Assembly: GCA_017555455.1 (NCBI GenBank)
Contig: JAFZGJ010000135.1
Coordinates: 1-56,657 of the forward strand
DNA: 56,657 nucleotides
Direction: 5' to 3'
DNA from: Lachnospiraceae bacterium
GTDB lineage: Bacteria; Bacillota; Clostridia; Lachnospirales; Lachnospiraceae
Position 1 is the first letter of the stretch; each line of letters begins with the position of its first letter. The notes below the pieces were generated by a model. That model saw only the letters and a program-made list of their open reading frames with translations, did no database searches and had not been told where the DNA came from. This document shows, in pieces, positions 18,314-28,138 of the stretch. The translations under genes were made by a program, and so were the position numbers.

Positions 18314-20545
18314 ATGCAAAAAGTATATGCCAGAGTTATTATTGACATATCCCATGAAAAGGTGGATCGTCCTTTTTGTTATAAAATTCCGTGCCATTTG
18401 TTGGAGCAGGTAAAAATTGGGGATTGCGTGGAAGTACCTTTTGGAAAGGGAAATATCCTGCGAAAGGGATACGTTATAGAATTGATGGAAACACCGGATT
18501 TTGACCCCGATTTGATTAAGGAAATTGAAAGTGTGAAAACCGGGATACAGGTGGAGAATAAATTAATTAAACTGGCATATTGGATACGGGAAGAATATGG
18601 CTCCACTATGATTCAGGCATTACAGACCGTACTTCCGGTAAAACAAAAAGTAAAGCAGAAAGAAAATAGAATTTTGCTTCGTAAATGCACCAAAGAAGAA
18701 GCTGCATTACAAGCAGAATTTTGTGAGAAGAAGCATCAGCCGGCGAAAGCCAGACTGTTAAAAGCCTTGGTGGAAAATGAAGAAATTCCCTATCCTTTGT
18801 TAACCGGAAAGCTTCATATATCAGCTTCCACCATCAATAGTTTGAAAAAAGCAGGTCTGGTGGAGGAAATCAATGAGCTTGCTTATCGAAATCCTTTAAA
18901 AGAACAGGAGATGGTAAAAGAAAGGAAGATATTAAGCCCATCCCAGCAAAGAATCGTGGATTCGATTTGGTCAGAGTATGAAAATAATGTCCGTAAAACG
19001 TATCTTATTCATGGTATTACGGGCAGCGGAAAAACGGAAGTTTATATGGCGTTAATTGAAAAGGTAGTTTCTCAGGGAAAAGCTGTAATTATGTTGATAC
19101 CGGAAATTGCATTGACGTTTCAGACAGTAATGCGTTTTCAGAGAAGATTTGGGGAACGGGTATCTATTTTGAATTCAACCTTATCTTTGGGAGAAAAATA
19201 TGACCAATGTGAAAGAGCGAAAAAGGGAGAGATAGATATTATCATAGGTCCCCGCTCGGCATTGTTTACGCCTTTTGAAAATATTGGTTTGATTCTTATA
19301 GATGAAGAACATGAGAATACTTATAAAAGTGAAAGTATGCCGAAATACCATGCCAGGGAAGTGGCAGAGGAACTGGCAAGATTACATGGAGCCGCTGTAG
19401 TGCTTGGAAGTGCCACACCATCCATGGAAAGTTACTATAAAGCGATGACCGGTGAATACGGATTTTTTACGTTGAAAGAGCGGTTAACCGGGGGAACCCT
19501 ACCTAAGGTTTATATAGAAGATTTAAGAGAAGAACTAAAAAAGGGAAACCGTTCCATTTTTAGTGACCGTTTACAGGAATTGATTCAGGACAGACTAAAT
19601 AAAAAGGAGCAGATTATGTTGTTCTTAAACCGGAGAGGGTATTCCGGTTTTATTTCCTGTCGAAGTTGTGGATATGTTATGAAATGTCCTCATTGTGATG
19701 TTTCCTTATCAAAACATGCCAATGGAAAATTAGTTTGTCATTATTGTGGTTACGAGCAGCCGGCAGTGACAAATTGTCCTAAATGTAATTCCAAATATAT
19801 GTTAGGGTTTAAAGCCGGGACAGAAAAAATAGAGGAAGAGTTCTGTAAAAGGTTTGGGGAGGTTTCTATTTTGAGAATGGATAGAGATACTACTAAGACC
19901 AAAGACAGCTACGAGGAAATCCTGTCAGATTTTATGGAGGAAAAGGCTCAGGTTCTGATTGGGACCCAGATGATTGTAAAAGGTCATGATTTTCCAAAGG
20001 TAACCTTAGTGGGAATCTTGGCAGCAGACCTGTCTTTAGGAGTGGGGGATTATCGTGCAGGAGAGAGAACTTTTCAGCTGTTAACTCAGGCAGCAGGAAG
20101 AGCAGGAAGAGGAGAATTGCCGGGAGAGGTAGTAATCCAAAGTTATCAACCGGAGCACTATAGCATTCAGAAGGCAGCAGCACAGGATTATGAAAGTTTT
20201 TATCAGGAAGAATTGATGTATCGGAGGCTGGGTGGATATCCGCCGGTTTCAGATATGTTAATGGTTCAGATCTTTGAGAAAGAGGAACAGAAAGGCATTT
20301 TGTTGGGGAATAAGATGAAAGAGCATCTGAAAGAATATGCTATGAAAAACAGAATGCTAATCATAGGTCCTGCCAATGCAAGTGTGGGTAAGATAAATGA
20401 TGTGTACCGTTCTTGTCTGATTTTAAAACATAAAGATAAAAATATATTAAAAAGAGCAAAAACCTGTTTGGAACAATTCCTAAGTACTTGTGGAATAGAA
20501 GGAAAAATAGTACAATTTGATTTTAACCCGATGAATTCTTTCTAA
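18314..20545 (+). CDS. priA: Primosomal replication restart helicase PriA
   Basis: A 3'-5' DNA helicase that reloads the replisome at collapsed forks. The 743-residue protein has an N-terminal DNA-binding region, Walker A GITGSGKTEVYM (about residue 236), the DEEH box (about 331), and eight zinc-binding cysteines in CxxC pairs (CRSCGY, CPHC, CHYCGY, CPKC, about 450-500), then helicase motifs including RAGRGELPGEVV. The ATG at 18314 has AGGAGG just upstream; the reading frame extends six codons further up without reason. Confidence 0.96.
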   Translation: MQKVYARVIIDISHEKVDRPFCYKIPCHLLEQVKIGDCVEVPFGKGNILRKGYVIELMETPDFDPDLIKEIESVKTGIQVENKLIKLAYWIREEYGSTMIQALQTVLPVKQKVKQKENRILLRKCTKEEAALQAEFCEKKHQPAKARLLKALVENEEIPYPLLTGKLHISASTINSLKKAGLVEEINELAYRNPLKEQEMVKERKILSPSQQRIVDSIWSEYENNVRKTYLIHGITGSGKTEVYMALIEKVVSQGKAVIMLIPEIALTFQTVMRFQRRFGERVSILNSTLSLGEKYDQCERAKKGEIDIIIGPRSALFTPFENIGLILIDEEHENTYKSESMPKYHAREVAEELARLHGAAVVLGSATPSMESYYKAMTGEYGFFTLKERLTGGTLPKVYIEDLREELKKGNRSIFSDRLQELIQDRLNKKEQIMLFLNRRGYSGFISCRSCGYVMKCPHCDVSLSKHANGKLVCHYCGYEQPAVTNCPKCNSKYMLGFKAGTEKIEEEFCKRFGEVSILRMDRDTTKTKDSYEEILSDFMEEKAQVLIGTQMIVKGHDFPKVTLVGILAADLSLGVGDYRAGERTFQLLTQAAGRAGRGELPGEVVIQSYQPEHYSIQKAAAQDYESFYQEELMYRRLGGYPPVSDMLMVQIFEKEEQKGILLGNKMKEHLKEYAMKNRMLIIGPANASVGKINDVYRSCLILKHKDKNILKRAKTCLEQFLSTCGIEGKIVQFDFNPMNSF

Positions 20546-20631
20546 GCGTTGGGGCGAAAGACTTCATAGGAGTTTATGTGTGGTTAAAGGATTGAAAAAG
20601 AATAATTATACTTAATAGGAGAGAAGAAAAA

Positions 20632-21129
20632 ATGGCACTTAGAAACATCAGAGAAATGGGAGATCCGGTTTTAAATAAAGTTTGTAAAGAAGTAAAGGAA
20701 GTGACTCCAAGAACCAGAGAGTTGATTCAGGATATGATTGATACTATGTATGAGGCTAATGGAGTTGGGCTTGCGGCACCGCAGGTTGGTGTTTTAAAAA
20801 GAATTGTAGTGATTGATTGCACAGGGGAAGATTTATTAATTATGATTAACCCTAAAATCGTAGAAATGAGCGGGGAACAGACCGGTGGGGAAGGCTGTTT
20901 AAGCGTACCGGGAAAAAGCGGTACGGTAACAAGACCAAATTATGTAAAAGCTATTGCCTATGATGAAAACATGGAACTTTATGAAATAGAAGGGACAGAA
21001 CTTTTGGCAAGAGCCATTTGTCATGAATTAGACCATTTGGACGGACACCTTTATGTAGAAAAAGTAGAGGGTGAATTGGTAAATGTATCTGATGAAGAGG
21101 ACTTTGAAGAATTTGATGATTTTGAGTAA
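20632..21129 (+). CDS. def: Peptide deformylase
   Basis: Removes the formyl group from nascent N-terminal Met with a metal ion. All three motifs are intact: GVGLAAPQVG (about residues 44-53), EGCLSVPG (about 87-94, Cys metal ligand) and HELDHLDG (about 131-138, both His ligands and catalytic Glu). A C-terminal acidic tail is added. It is paired with fmt, its functional counterpart, 32 bases downstream. Confidence 0.97.
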   Translation: MALRNIREMGDPVLNKVCKEVKEVTPRTRELIQDMIDTMYEANGVGLAAPQVGVLKRIVVIDCTGEDLLIMINPKIVEMSGEQTGGEGCLSVPGKSGTVTRPNYVKAIAYDENMELYEIEGTELLARAICHELDHLDGHLYVEKVEGELVNVSDEEDFEEFDDFE

Positions 21130-21161
21130 TGGATTGTCAGGCAGCAGATTGGAGAATAAAA

Positions 21162-22091
21162 ATGAAAATAGTATTCATGGGAACCCCGGATTTTGCGGTA
21201 GGGGCATTGGAAGCATTGGTAGAAGCAGGGCATGATGTTGTAGCTGTAGTAACCCAGCCTGATAAACCAAAGGGCAGAGGAAAGGAAATGCAGCAGACAC
21301 CTGTAAAGGAATGTGCTTTAAAACATAATATAGATGTGTTTCAGCCGGTAAAAATTAAAACACCGGAAGCAGTGGAAGTACTAAGAGGATATGGAGCAGA
21401 GTTATTTGTGGTGGCAGCCTTTGGACAGATTTTATCCAAAGAAATTCTGGATATGCCCAAATTCGGTTGTGTAAATATTCATGCTTCCCTGTTACCTAAA
21501 TACAGAGGTGCAGCACCCATTCAGTGGGCCATTCTGGACGGAGAAAAAGAAACCGGAGTTACCATTATGCAAATGAATGAAGGTTTAGATACCGGGGATA
21601 TGTTAACTAAAGTAGTGGTACCGATTGAAGATACAGATACCGGAGAAAGCTTATTTGATAAATTGGCAGAAGCGGGAGCAAAGCTTTTAATTGAGACCAT
21701 TCCACAGATTGAGGCGGGTGAGCTGACACCACAGCCACAGGATGATTCTCTTAGTACCTATGCCAAAATGATAAAAAAGGAAATGGGTCTGATTGATTGG
21801 AAAAAAGAGGCAGTAGTGCTGGAACGTTTGGTTAGAGGTATGAATTCCTGGCCAAGTGCATATACTCACTTTAATGGAAAAACACTGAAAATCTGGGAAA
21901 CTGAAATAGAAGAAGGCAACAGGAATATGGCACCTGGAATGGTGGCAGAGGTAACCAAAAACAGTATTAAAGTTCAGACAGGACAAGATTTGTTGGTGTT
22001 AAAACAGATTCAGTTAGAAGGTAAGAAAAGGATGGATGTAGCATCCTTCTTACTGGGATATAAGGTAGAACCCGATACAGTACTGGGATAG
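21162..22091 (+). CDS. fmt: Methionyl-tRNA formyltransferase
   Basis: Formylates initiator Met-tRNA using 10-formyl-tetrahydrofolate. The N-terminal FMGTPDFAV (about residues 5-13) and catalytic block HASLLPKYRGAAPIQW (about 107-122) are present, plus the C-terminal tRNA-binding domain. The start at 21162 is set by TTGGAGAA upstream; the longer frame from 21129 is not supported. Part of the def-fmt-peptidase-rsmB-rlmN string. Confidence 0.97.
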   Translation: MKIVFMGTPDFAVGALEALVEAGHDVVAVVTQPDKPKGRGKEMQQTPVKECALKHNIDVFQPVKIKTPEAVEVLRGYGAELFVVAAFGQILSKEILDMPKFGCVNIHASLLPKYRGAAPIQWAILDGEKETGVTIMQMNEGLDTGDMLTKVVVPIEDTDTGESLFDKLAEAGAKLLIETIPQIEAGELTPQPQDDSLSTYAKMIKKEMGLIDWKKEAVVLERLVRGMNSWPSAYTHFNGKTLKIWETEIEEGNRNMAPGMVAEVTKNSIKVQTGQDLLVLKQIQLEGKKRMDVASFLLGYKVEPDTVLG

Positions 22092-22100
22092 GAGGAAAAC

Positions 22101-22820
22101 ATGGGTTATTACGGATATTATGGATATGGTTTTGATTGGACTTATTTGATGGTTTTGGCAGGAGCTATTCTTTCTTTAATTGCTTCTGCAAAAGTCAACA
22201 GTACCTTTCAAAAATATGCAAAAGTCAGAAGTATGTCCGGTATGACAGCAGCGCAGGTGGCGAGAAGGATTTTAGACAGAAACGGATTGGCAGAGATTCC
22301 GGTGGAGCATGTCAGTGGAAATTTGTCTGACCATTATGATCCAACAAAAAAGGTATTAAGATTGTCAGATTCTACTTATAATTCTCCTTCCGTAGCGGCC
22401 ATTGGTGTGGCAGCCCATGAATGTGGTCATGCCATTCAACATAAAGAAAGCTATGGACCATTAAAGCTTCGAACAGCCATTGTTCCTGCAGCTAATATAG
22501 GTTCCAGATTAGGAATGCCTATTATTTTGCTGGGATTAGTGTTTGGTGGTGGCGGAAGCTTTCTGGTAAATGTTGGGATTTGGGTATTTTCATTAGCTGT
22601 ATTATTTCAAATTGTAACGTTACCGGTAGAATTTAATGCCTCTAACCGTGCCTTAATTATGTTGGAGGATTATGGAATTTTGGGACAGGACGAAAAAAGA
22701 AAGGCAAAGTCTGTTCTGTCTGCAGCGGCTATGACTTATGTGGCAGCAGCAGCTTCTTCTATATTACAGCTTCTTCGTCTGATTATTTTATTTGGAGGAA
22801 GAAGAAACAGCAGAGATTAA
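22101..22820 (+). CDS. Membrane zinc metallopeptidase, YugP family
   Basis: A 239-residue membrane protein with a Tyr/Gly-rich N-terminus, one N-terminal span, a zinc motif HECGH at residues 106-110 and two further spans in the C-terminal half. This matches the Zn_peptidase_2 (YugP-like) family commonly found between fmt and rsmB in Clostridia. The substrate is not known. It begins 9 bases after fmt behind GGAGGAA. Confidence 0.9.
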   Translation: MGYYGYYGYGFDWTYLMVLAGAILSLIASAKVNSTFQKYAKVRSMSGMTAAQVARRILDRNGLAEIPVEHVSGNLSDHYDPTKKVLRLSDSTYNSPSVAAIGVAAHECGHAIQHKESYGPLKLRTAIVPAANIGSRLGMPIILLGLVFGGGGSFLVNVGIWVFSLAVLFQIVTLPVEFNASNRALIMLEDYGILGQDEKRKAKSVLSAAAMTYVAAAASSILQLLRLIILFGGRRNSRD

Positions 22821-22833
22821 GGAGAAACTATCT

Positions 22834-24180
22834 ATGAACACAAGAGATTTGGTTTTGTCCATGTTAAAAGAAATATATGCAGGAAATGAGTTCAGTCATA
22901 TATTACTCCGACAGGTGTTGGAGAAATATGATTATTTGGAAGGCAACGAAAAGGCTTTCATAAAACGTCTGACAGAAGGTACTTTGGAGAGAACCATAGA
23001 ATTGGATTATGTGATTAATCAGTTTTCCAATACCACTGTAAATAAGATGAAACCTTTGATTCGGGCTTTGATGCGAATGAGTGTGTATCAGATTTTATAT
23101 ATGGATTCCATCCCCGATTCTGCAGTTTGTAATGAAGCCGTAAAGCTGGCGGCGTTACATAAATTTACTTCTTTAAAGGGATTTGTTAATGGAGTCCTTA
23201 GAAATATTGTAAGAAATAAAGAAAACATAAGTTACCCTGAAAAAGAGAAGGATTTAATGAAATATCTTTCCATCACCTATTCTCTGCCAGAATGGATGGT
23301 GGAGCATTTCCTAAAAGAGCATGGAAAAGAAAAAACGGAAAAAATTTGCAAGGGTTTGTTGCAGGAAAGACCGGTAACCGTCCGGATCAAAGAAAGTCTT
23401 ACAGCAAAGGAAAAACAGCAGTTGTTGGAACGCTGGAAACAGCAGGGAATAGAGATTAATGAACATCCCTATTTGCCTTATGCCTATGTGTTGGAAAAAA
23501 CAGAAGGTATTAAAAACATGGCAGGCTTTGAAGAGGGAATGTTTGCAGTTCAGGATGTCAGCAGTATGTGTGTGGCACATGTGGCAGGGATAAAACCGGG
23601 AATGCAGGTATTGGATGTGTGTGCGGCTCCGGGAGGAAAAGCCACTCATGCAGCAGAAAAATTAAATGGTACCGGACAGGTTATTGCCAGAGATTTGACC
23701 GGATATAAGGTGGATTTTATTCAGGAAAATGCAGACAGATTACAGATTGATAATCTATGGGCCGAAGAATGGGATGCCTGTATTTTTGATGAATCCAAAG
23801 AACAATGGGCTGATGTAGTGTTTTGTGATGCCCCCTGTTCCGGTCTTGGAGTTATGGGAAAGAAAAGAGATATTAAGTATCGTCTTACGCCTGACAGTTT
23901 AAAGGAAGTAACTGCCTTGCAAAGAGATATTTTAAATACCGTTTGGAAATATGTAAAAAAAGACGGTATTTTGGTATATAGCACCTGTACCATTAACAAG
24001 GAAGAAAATGAGAATCAGGTACAGTGGATTGTTGAAAATCTTCCTTTTGAGGTAGTCTCTATGAAGGAAGAGTTACCGGAAGAAGTAAAGGCAGATGAAG
24101 GAAACTATGGTCTGCAATTATTGCCGGGGATTCATGAAACAGATGGGTTCTTCTTGTGCAAACTTCGAAGAATAGGATAG
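22834..24180 (+). CDS. rsmB: 16S rRNA (cytosine-967-C5)-methyltransferase
   Basis: Methylates C967 of 16S rRNA with S-adenosylmethionine. An N-terminal NusB-like RNA-binding domain (residues about 1-140) precedes the methyltransferase, with SAM motif DVCAAPGGKATHAA (about residue 255) and the two catalytic cysteines in CDAPCSGLG (about 328) and YSTCTINKEENE (about 380). The ATG at 22834 has AAGGAG upstream; the frame extends back into the peptidase gene without support. It overlaps the leader of rlmN. Confidence 0.95.
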   Translation: MNTRDLVLSMLKEIYAGNEFSHILLRQVLEKYDYLEGNEKAFIKRLTEGTLERTIELDYVINQFSNTTVNKMKPLIRALMRMSVYQILYMDSIPDSAVCNEAVKLAALHKFTSLKGFVNGVLRNIVRNKENISYPEKEKDLMKYLSITYSLPEWMVEHFLKEHGKEKTEKICKGLLQERPVTVRIKESLTAKEKQQLLERWKQQGIEINEHPYLPYAYVLEKTEGIKNMAGFEEGMFAVQDVSSMCVAHVAGIKPGMQVLDVCAAPGGKATHAAEKLNGTGQVIARDLTGYKVDFIQENADRLQIDNLWAEEWDACIFDESKEQWADVVFCDAPCSGLGVMGKKRDIKYRLTPDSLKEVTALQRDILNTVWKYVKKDGILVYSTCTINKEENENQVQWIVENLPFEVVSMKEELPEEVKADEGNYGLQLLPGIHETDGFFLCKLRRIG

Positions 24181-24194
24181 AAAGAGAAAAGCCG

Positions 24195-25247
24195 ATGACA
24201 GAGCAAAAAAATACCATGGATATAAAATCCATGACTTTGGAAGAATTACAGAGTCATTTGGTTGCCTTAGGAGAAAAAGCCTTTCGTGCAAAGCAGATTT
24301 ATCAATGGATGCATGAAAAATTGGCGGCCGGATATGAGGATATGTCCAATTTGTCCAAAGATTTACGGGATAAATTACAAAAAGAAAATACATTTATGAA
24401 ATTAAATATTGTACAGGTTCAGGAGTCAGCCATTGACGGAACCAGAAAGTATTTGTTTGAACTTCCCGATGGAAATGTGGTGGAAAGTGTTTGGATGAAA
24501 TATCATCACGGAAACAGTGTGTGCATCTCTTCCCAAGTGGGATGCCGTATGGGATGTCGTTTTTGTGCCTCTACCTTAGATGGCTTGGAGCGGAATCTGT
24601 TACCTTCAGAAATGTTGGAACAGATTTATTCCATTATCCGTCATACGGGAGAAAGAGTTTCCAATATTGTAGTAATGGGAACCGGAGAACCTATGGATAA
24701 TTATGATAATCTGATTCGCTTTCTTCGTTTGATTTCTGATGATAAGGGACAGAATATCAGTCAGAGAAACATTACCGTTTCTACCTGTGGTATTGTTCCA
24801 AATATGAGAAGGCTGGCAGAAGAAAAGCTGCAGATTACCCTTGCTTTATCCCTTCATGCCACTACCGATGAAAAAAGAAAGCAGTTGATGCCGATTGCCA
24901 ATAAATACAGTTTAAAAGAAGTAATAGATGCCTGTAAGTTTTATTTTGAAAAAACAGGACGGAGAATTACCTTTGAATATTCTTTAGTGGCAGGGGTTAA
25001 TGATACCAAAGAGGATGCCAATGAATTGGTGGATTTAATAAGGGGTATGAATTGTCATGTAAATCTGATTCCCGTAAACCCTATTAAGGAAAGAGATTAT
25101 AAACAATCCAATAAGGAACAGATTGGACAGTTTAAGGCAAGAATTGAAAAAAGTGGAATCAGCGCTACGGTCCGTAGGGAAATGGGACGTGATATTGACG
25201 GTGCCTGCGGTCAGTTAAGAAGAAAACATATTAATAAGCAATGCTAG
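24195..25247 (+). CDS. rlmN: 23S rRNA (adenine-2503-C2)-methyltransferase, radical SAM
   Basis: Methylates A2503 of 23S rRNA and A37 of some tRNAs by radical SAM chemistry. The [4Fe-4S] cysteines are in CRMGCRFCAS (about residues 116-125); VMGTGEPMDNYDN follows near residue 160, and the catalytic Cys sits in GACGQLR near the C-terminus. Length (350 residues) is normal. A terminator follows at once. Confidence 0.97.
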   Translation: MTEQKNTMDIKSMTLEELQSHLVALGEKAFRAKQIYQWMHEKLAAGYEDMSNLSKDLRDKLQKENTFMKLNIVQVQESAIDGTRKYLFELPDGNVVESVWMKYHHGNSVCISSQVGCRMGCRFCASTLDGLERNLLPSEMLEQIYSIIRHTGERVSNIVVMGTGEPMDNYDNLIRFLRLISDDKGQNISQRNITVSTCGIVPNMRRLAEEKLQITLALSLHATTDEKRKQLMPIANKYSLKEVIDACKFYFEKTGRRITFEYSLVAGVNDTKEDANELVDLIRGMNCHVNLIPVNPIKERDYKQSNKEQIGQFKARIEKSGISATVRREMGRDIDGACGQLRRKHINKQC

Positions 25248-25257
25248 AGCGTGTTTT

Positions 25258-25287
25258 GGGTAAGAGATTATCTCTTGCCCTTTTTTT
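25258..25287 (+). terminator. Rho-independent terminator after rlmN
   Basis: GGGTAAGAGA pairs with TCTCTTGCCC (one G-T wobble) around TTA, then seven T. Confidence 0.9.
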
Positions 25288-25416
25288 ATTTGTGTGCTAA
25301 TATGTTTTAAATATGGGTTTTTATGCCATTATATTGTATGTACTATAGTGCATGGGTTATTGAAAGAGCATTTTTAAATGCTGAAAAGTTCTTAAATTTA
25401 GAGAAGTGGATAAAGT

Positions 25417-26145
25417 ATGGGAAAAACAGTTTCAAGGACCGATATCGGACTCAAAAGGAAATTGAATCAGGATTATGTATTTACTGCAGATCTTCCGGTA
25501 GGGAAGCTACCTAATTTATATTTGGTGGCAGATGGTATGGGAGGTCATAAAGCAGGTGGTTTTGCATCAAAATATGCAGTAGAGACCATTGTGGAAGAGG
25601 TAAACATCAATAAAGAAGAAAACGTGTTCGTGGTATTGAATCAGGCAATTGCAGAAGCTAATTACAGAATACGGAAAAAAGCTTCGGAAGATGAAAGTAT
25701 GGCAGGAATGGGAACCACCTTGGTAGCAGCTACCATTATGGGAGATGTATTATATGTAGCCAATGTTGGAGACAGCAGACTTTATCTGGCAAATGAAGAA
25801 ATGAAGCAGATAACCATAGATCATTCGCTGGTGGAAGAAATGGTGCGTATGGGCGGCATTAATCGTGAACAGGCACGTAATCACGAGAATAAGAATATTA
25901 TAACAAGGGCAATCGGAGCACAAAGCACAGTAAATCCGGACTTTTTTGAAGTGAATCTGAAAAAAGGAGACAGGATTTTTATGTGTACCGATGGGGTAAG
26001 CAATATGCTTACGGATGACGAGATTTTTCAGATTTTAAATGAAGATAAATCGGATGAAGAAAAAATAGAAGAAATAATTACACAAGCCAATGAACATGGT
26101 GGTCGTGATAATATGGGAATTATATTAGTGACCCCTCAGTTATAG
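25417..26145 (+). CDS. prpC: PP2C-type Ser/Thr protein phosphatase
   Basis: A metal-dependent phosphatase that reverses PASTA-kinase phosphorylation. Motifs include RKLNQDY (about residue 14), VADGMGGHKAGG (about 37-48, metal Asp), GDSRLY (about 117), MCTDGVSNMLTD (about 190) and GGRDNM (about 230). At 242 residues it is a minimal PP2C. It is followed by the kinase gene after 16 bases, the standard pair in Firmicutes. The ribosome binding site is weak. Confidence 0.95.
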   Translation: MGKTVSRTDIGLKRKLNQDYVFTADLPVGKLPNLYLVADGMGGHKAGGFASKYAVETIVEEVNINKEENVFVVLNQAIAEANYRIRKKASEDESMAGMGTTLVAATIMGDVLYVANVGDSRLYLANEEMKQITIDHSLVEEMVRMGGINREQARNHENKNIITRAIGAQSTVNPDFFEVNLKKGDRIFMCTDGVSNMLTDDEIFQILNEDKSDEEKIEEIITQANEHGGRDNMGIILVTPQL

Positions 26146-26161
26146 TTTTTGGAGGTTTTGA

Positions 26162-28132
26162 ATGATTAAGATAGGAATGCTGATTGGGGACCGGTATGAG
26201 ATTTTAGAAAAAATCGGCACCGGTGGAATGTCAGATGTATATAAGGCAAAATGTCATAAGTTAAATCGTTTTGTGGCAGTAAAAGTATTAAAACAGGAAT
26301 TTGGAGAAAATGAAAATTTTGTTTCCAAGTTTAAAGTGGAAGCTCAGGCGGCAGCAGGTCTGATGCATCCCAATATTGTGAATGTATATGATGTAGGAAA
26401 TGAAAATGGTATCAACTATATAGTTATGGAACTTGTAGAAGGTATCACTTTGAAAAAATATATTGAAAAGAAAGCAAGACTTTCCGTAAAGGAAGCTATC
26501 AGTATTGCAATTCAGGTTTCCATGGGAATTGAAGCTGCTCATAATAATCACATTATTCACCGTGATATTAAACCGCAGAATATTATTATTTCCAAAGACG
26601 GAAAAGTAAAAGTTACAGATTTTGGAATTGCAAAAGCAGCTACCAGCAATACTATTACTTCCAATGTAATGGGATCTGTTCATTATACTTCACCGGAACA
26701 GGCAAGAGGAGGGTTCAGTGACGAAAAGAGTGATATTTACTCTTTGGGGATTACCATGTTTGAAATGCTTACCGGAAGGGTTCCTTTTAACGGGGATACT
26801 ACCGTGGCCATTGCCATTAAGCATATTCAGGAGCCAATGCCTACACCAAGAGATTATGTTGCAGAGATTCCCATTAGTGTGGAACAGATTGTATATAAAT
26901 GTACCCAGAAGAGTCCGGACAGACGTTATCAGTCCATGCCGGAATTGGTAGAGGATTTAAAACGTTCTTTAATGACACCGGATGAGGATTTTGTAAAAGT
27001 AGTGGATCCGGATGAAACTGCATCTACCAAAGTTATAAGTGAAGATGATGTAAAAGAAATTAAACAACAGATTCAGAAAAAGACCAGTGTGACATCGGAT
27101 TCCATCCGTCTTAGAAAAGAAGTGGAAGAAGAACGCACTAAAAAGAAAAAAAGCGGGGAAACAGGGAAAAAAGAAGTTAAAGAAGAAAAAGATGAGTATA
27201 ATCCCAGAATGGAAAAGATTACAACTGTTTTGGCGGTGATTGCAGCTATTATTATCGGAGTCATCGTAATTTATCTGGTTGGAAAGGCTGTGGGAGTATT
27301 TCCATCTTTTGATTCAGAAAAAATAAGTGTGGAACAAAGTAATGAAAGTTCCGATGATAACGAAAAAGAAGATTCCCACGGAGGATTTTTAAGCACAGAT
27401 AAGGTGGTTGGTGTGCCACAGGTTACCGGTTGGTCCTATGCTGAGGCTTCAGCAACGTTAAAGGATAGTGGTTATGAAGTCGCAAAAGAAGAAGTGTTTT
27501 CTGCAGATGTTCCTGCCGGAAATGTTATCAGCCAGTCTCCGGAGTCAGGAAGTGATGTGGCTAAGGGAACAGTGGTGACACTAAGAGTCAGTCTTGGAGC
27601 AGAAATTACCAAGGTAAAGGTTCCCAATGTAGTGGGTATGGAACCATTGACTGCAGCAACAGCATTGTTGGAAGCGGGATTACAGACAGGAAATGTACAG
27701 GAAACTACCCATGACGACCCTGCTTTAATTGGAAAAGTATGCTATCAGAGTTATTCTGTGGATTCTTATGTAGATGCAGGAACTGTAGTTGATTTAAAAA
27801 TCAGCATGGGAATTGGAAACAGTACCTATAGTTTTGTAGGAAGTATTGCAGGTCCGGGAGAAGAAGACGGAGATTATGTGGCAGGAAATGAAGTTACTGT
27901 GGTATTAGCAACTGCCGATGGTCAGGAAATTTATAGAACTACAACATCTTCATTCCCGCTGGCTATGAATGTGGCAGGAATTACCGGAGCTGATAGTGGT
28001 GTGGTTACTTTCTTCTATTATGTAGATGTGCCGGCAACAACCACAACAGATGAGGCCGGAAATATTATTACTGTTCCCGGTGGAAGGGAAGATAGAAATC
28101 TAAGCAGAGCCGTAAAATTTGCAAAGGAATAG
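26162..28132 (+). CDS. prkC: PASTA-domain Ser/Thr protein kinase
   Basis: A Hanks-type kinase sensing peptidoglycan fragments or lipid II and controlling growth and wall synthesis. The kinase domain spans about residues 10-275, with the Gly loop IGTGGMSDVYKA, catalytic HRDIKPQN (about 137-144) and DFGIAKA (about 156). A charged linker, one membrane span (about 354-378) and two recognisable PASTA repeats (about 415-480 and 481-548) follow, then a further extracellular domain of about 100 residues. Partnered with the phosphatase upstream and rsgA downstream. Confidence 0.96.
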   Translation: MIKIGMLIGDRYEILEKIGTGGMSDVYKAKCHKLNRFVAVKVLKQEFGENENFVSKFKVEAQAAAGLMHPNIVNVYDVGNENGINYIVMELVEGITLKKYIEKKARLSVKEAISIAIQVSMGIEAAHNNHIIHRDIKPQNIIISKDGKVKVTDFGIAKAATSNTITSNVMGSVHYTSPEQARGGFSDEKSDIYSLGITMFEMLTGRVPFNGDTTVAIAIKHIQEPMPTPRDYVAEIPISVEQIVYKCTQKSPDRRYQSMPELVEDLKRSLMTPDEDFVKVVDPDETASTKVISEDDVKEIKQQIQKKTSVTSDSIRLRKEVEEERTKKKKSGETGKKEVKEEKDEYNPRMEKITTVLAVIAAIIIGVIVIYLVGKAVGVFPSFDSEKISVEQSNESSDDNEKEDSHGGFLSTDKVVGVPQVTGWSYAEASATLKDSGYEVAKEEVFSADVPAGNVISQSPESGSDVAKGTVVTLRVSLGAEITKVKVPNVVGMEPLTAATALLEAGLQTGNVQETTHDDPALIGKVCYQSYSVDSYVDAGTVVDLKISMGIGNSTYSFVGSIAGPGEEDGDYVAGNEVTVVLATADGQEIYRTTTSSFPLAMNVAGITGADSGVVTFFYYVDVPATTTTDEAGNIITVPGGREDRNLSRAVKFAKE

Positions 28133-28138
28133 TGGGTA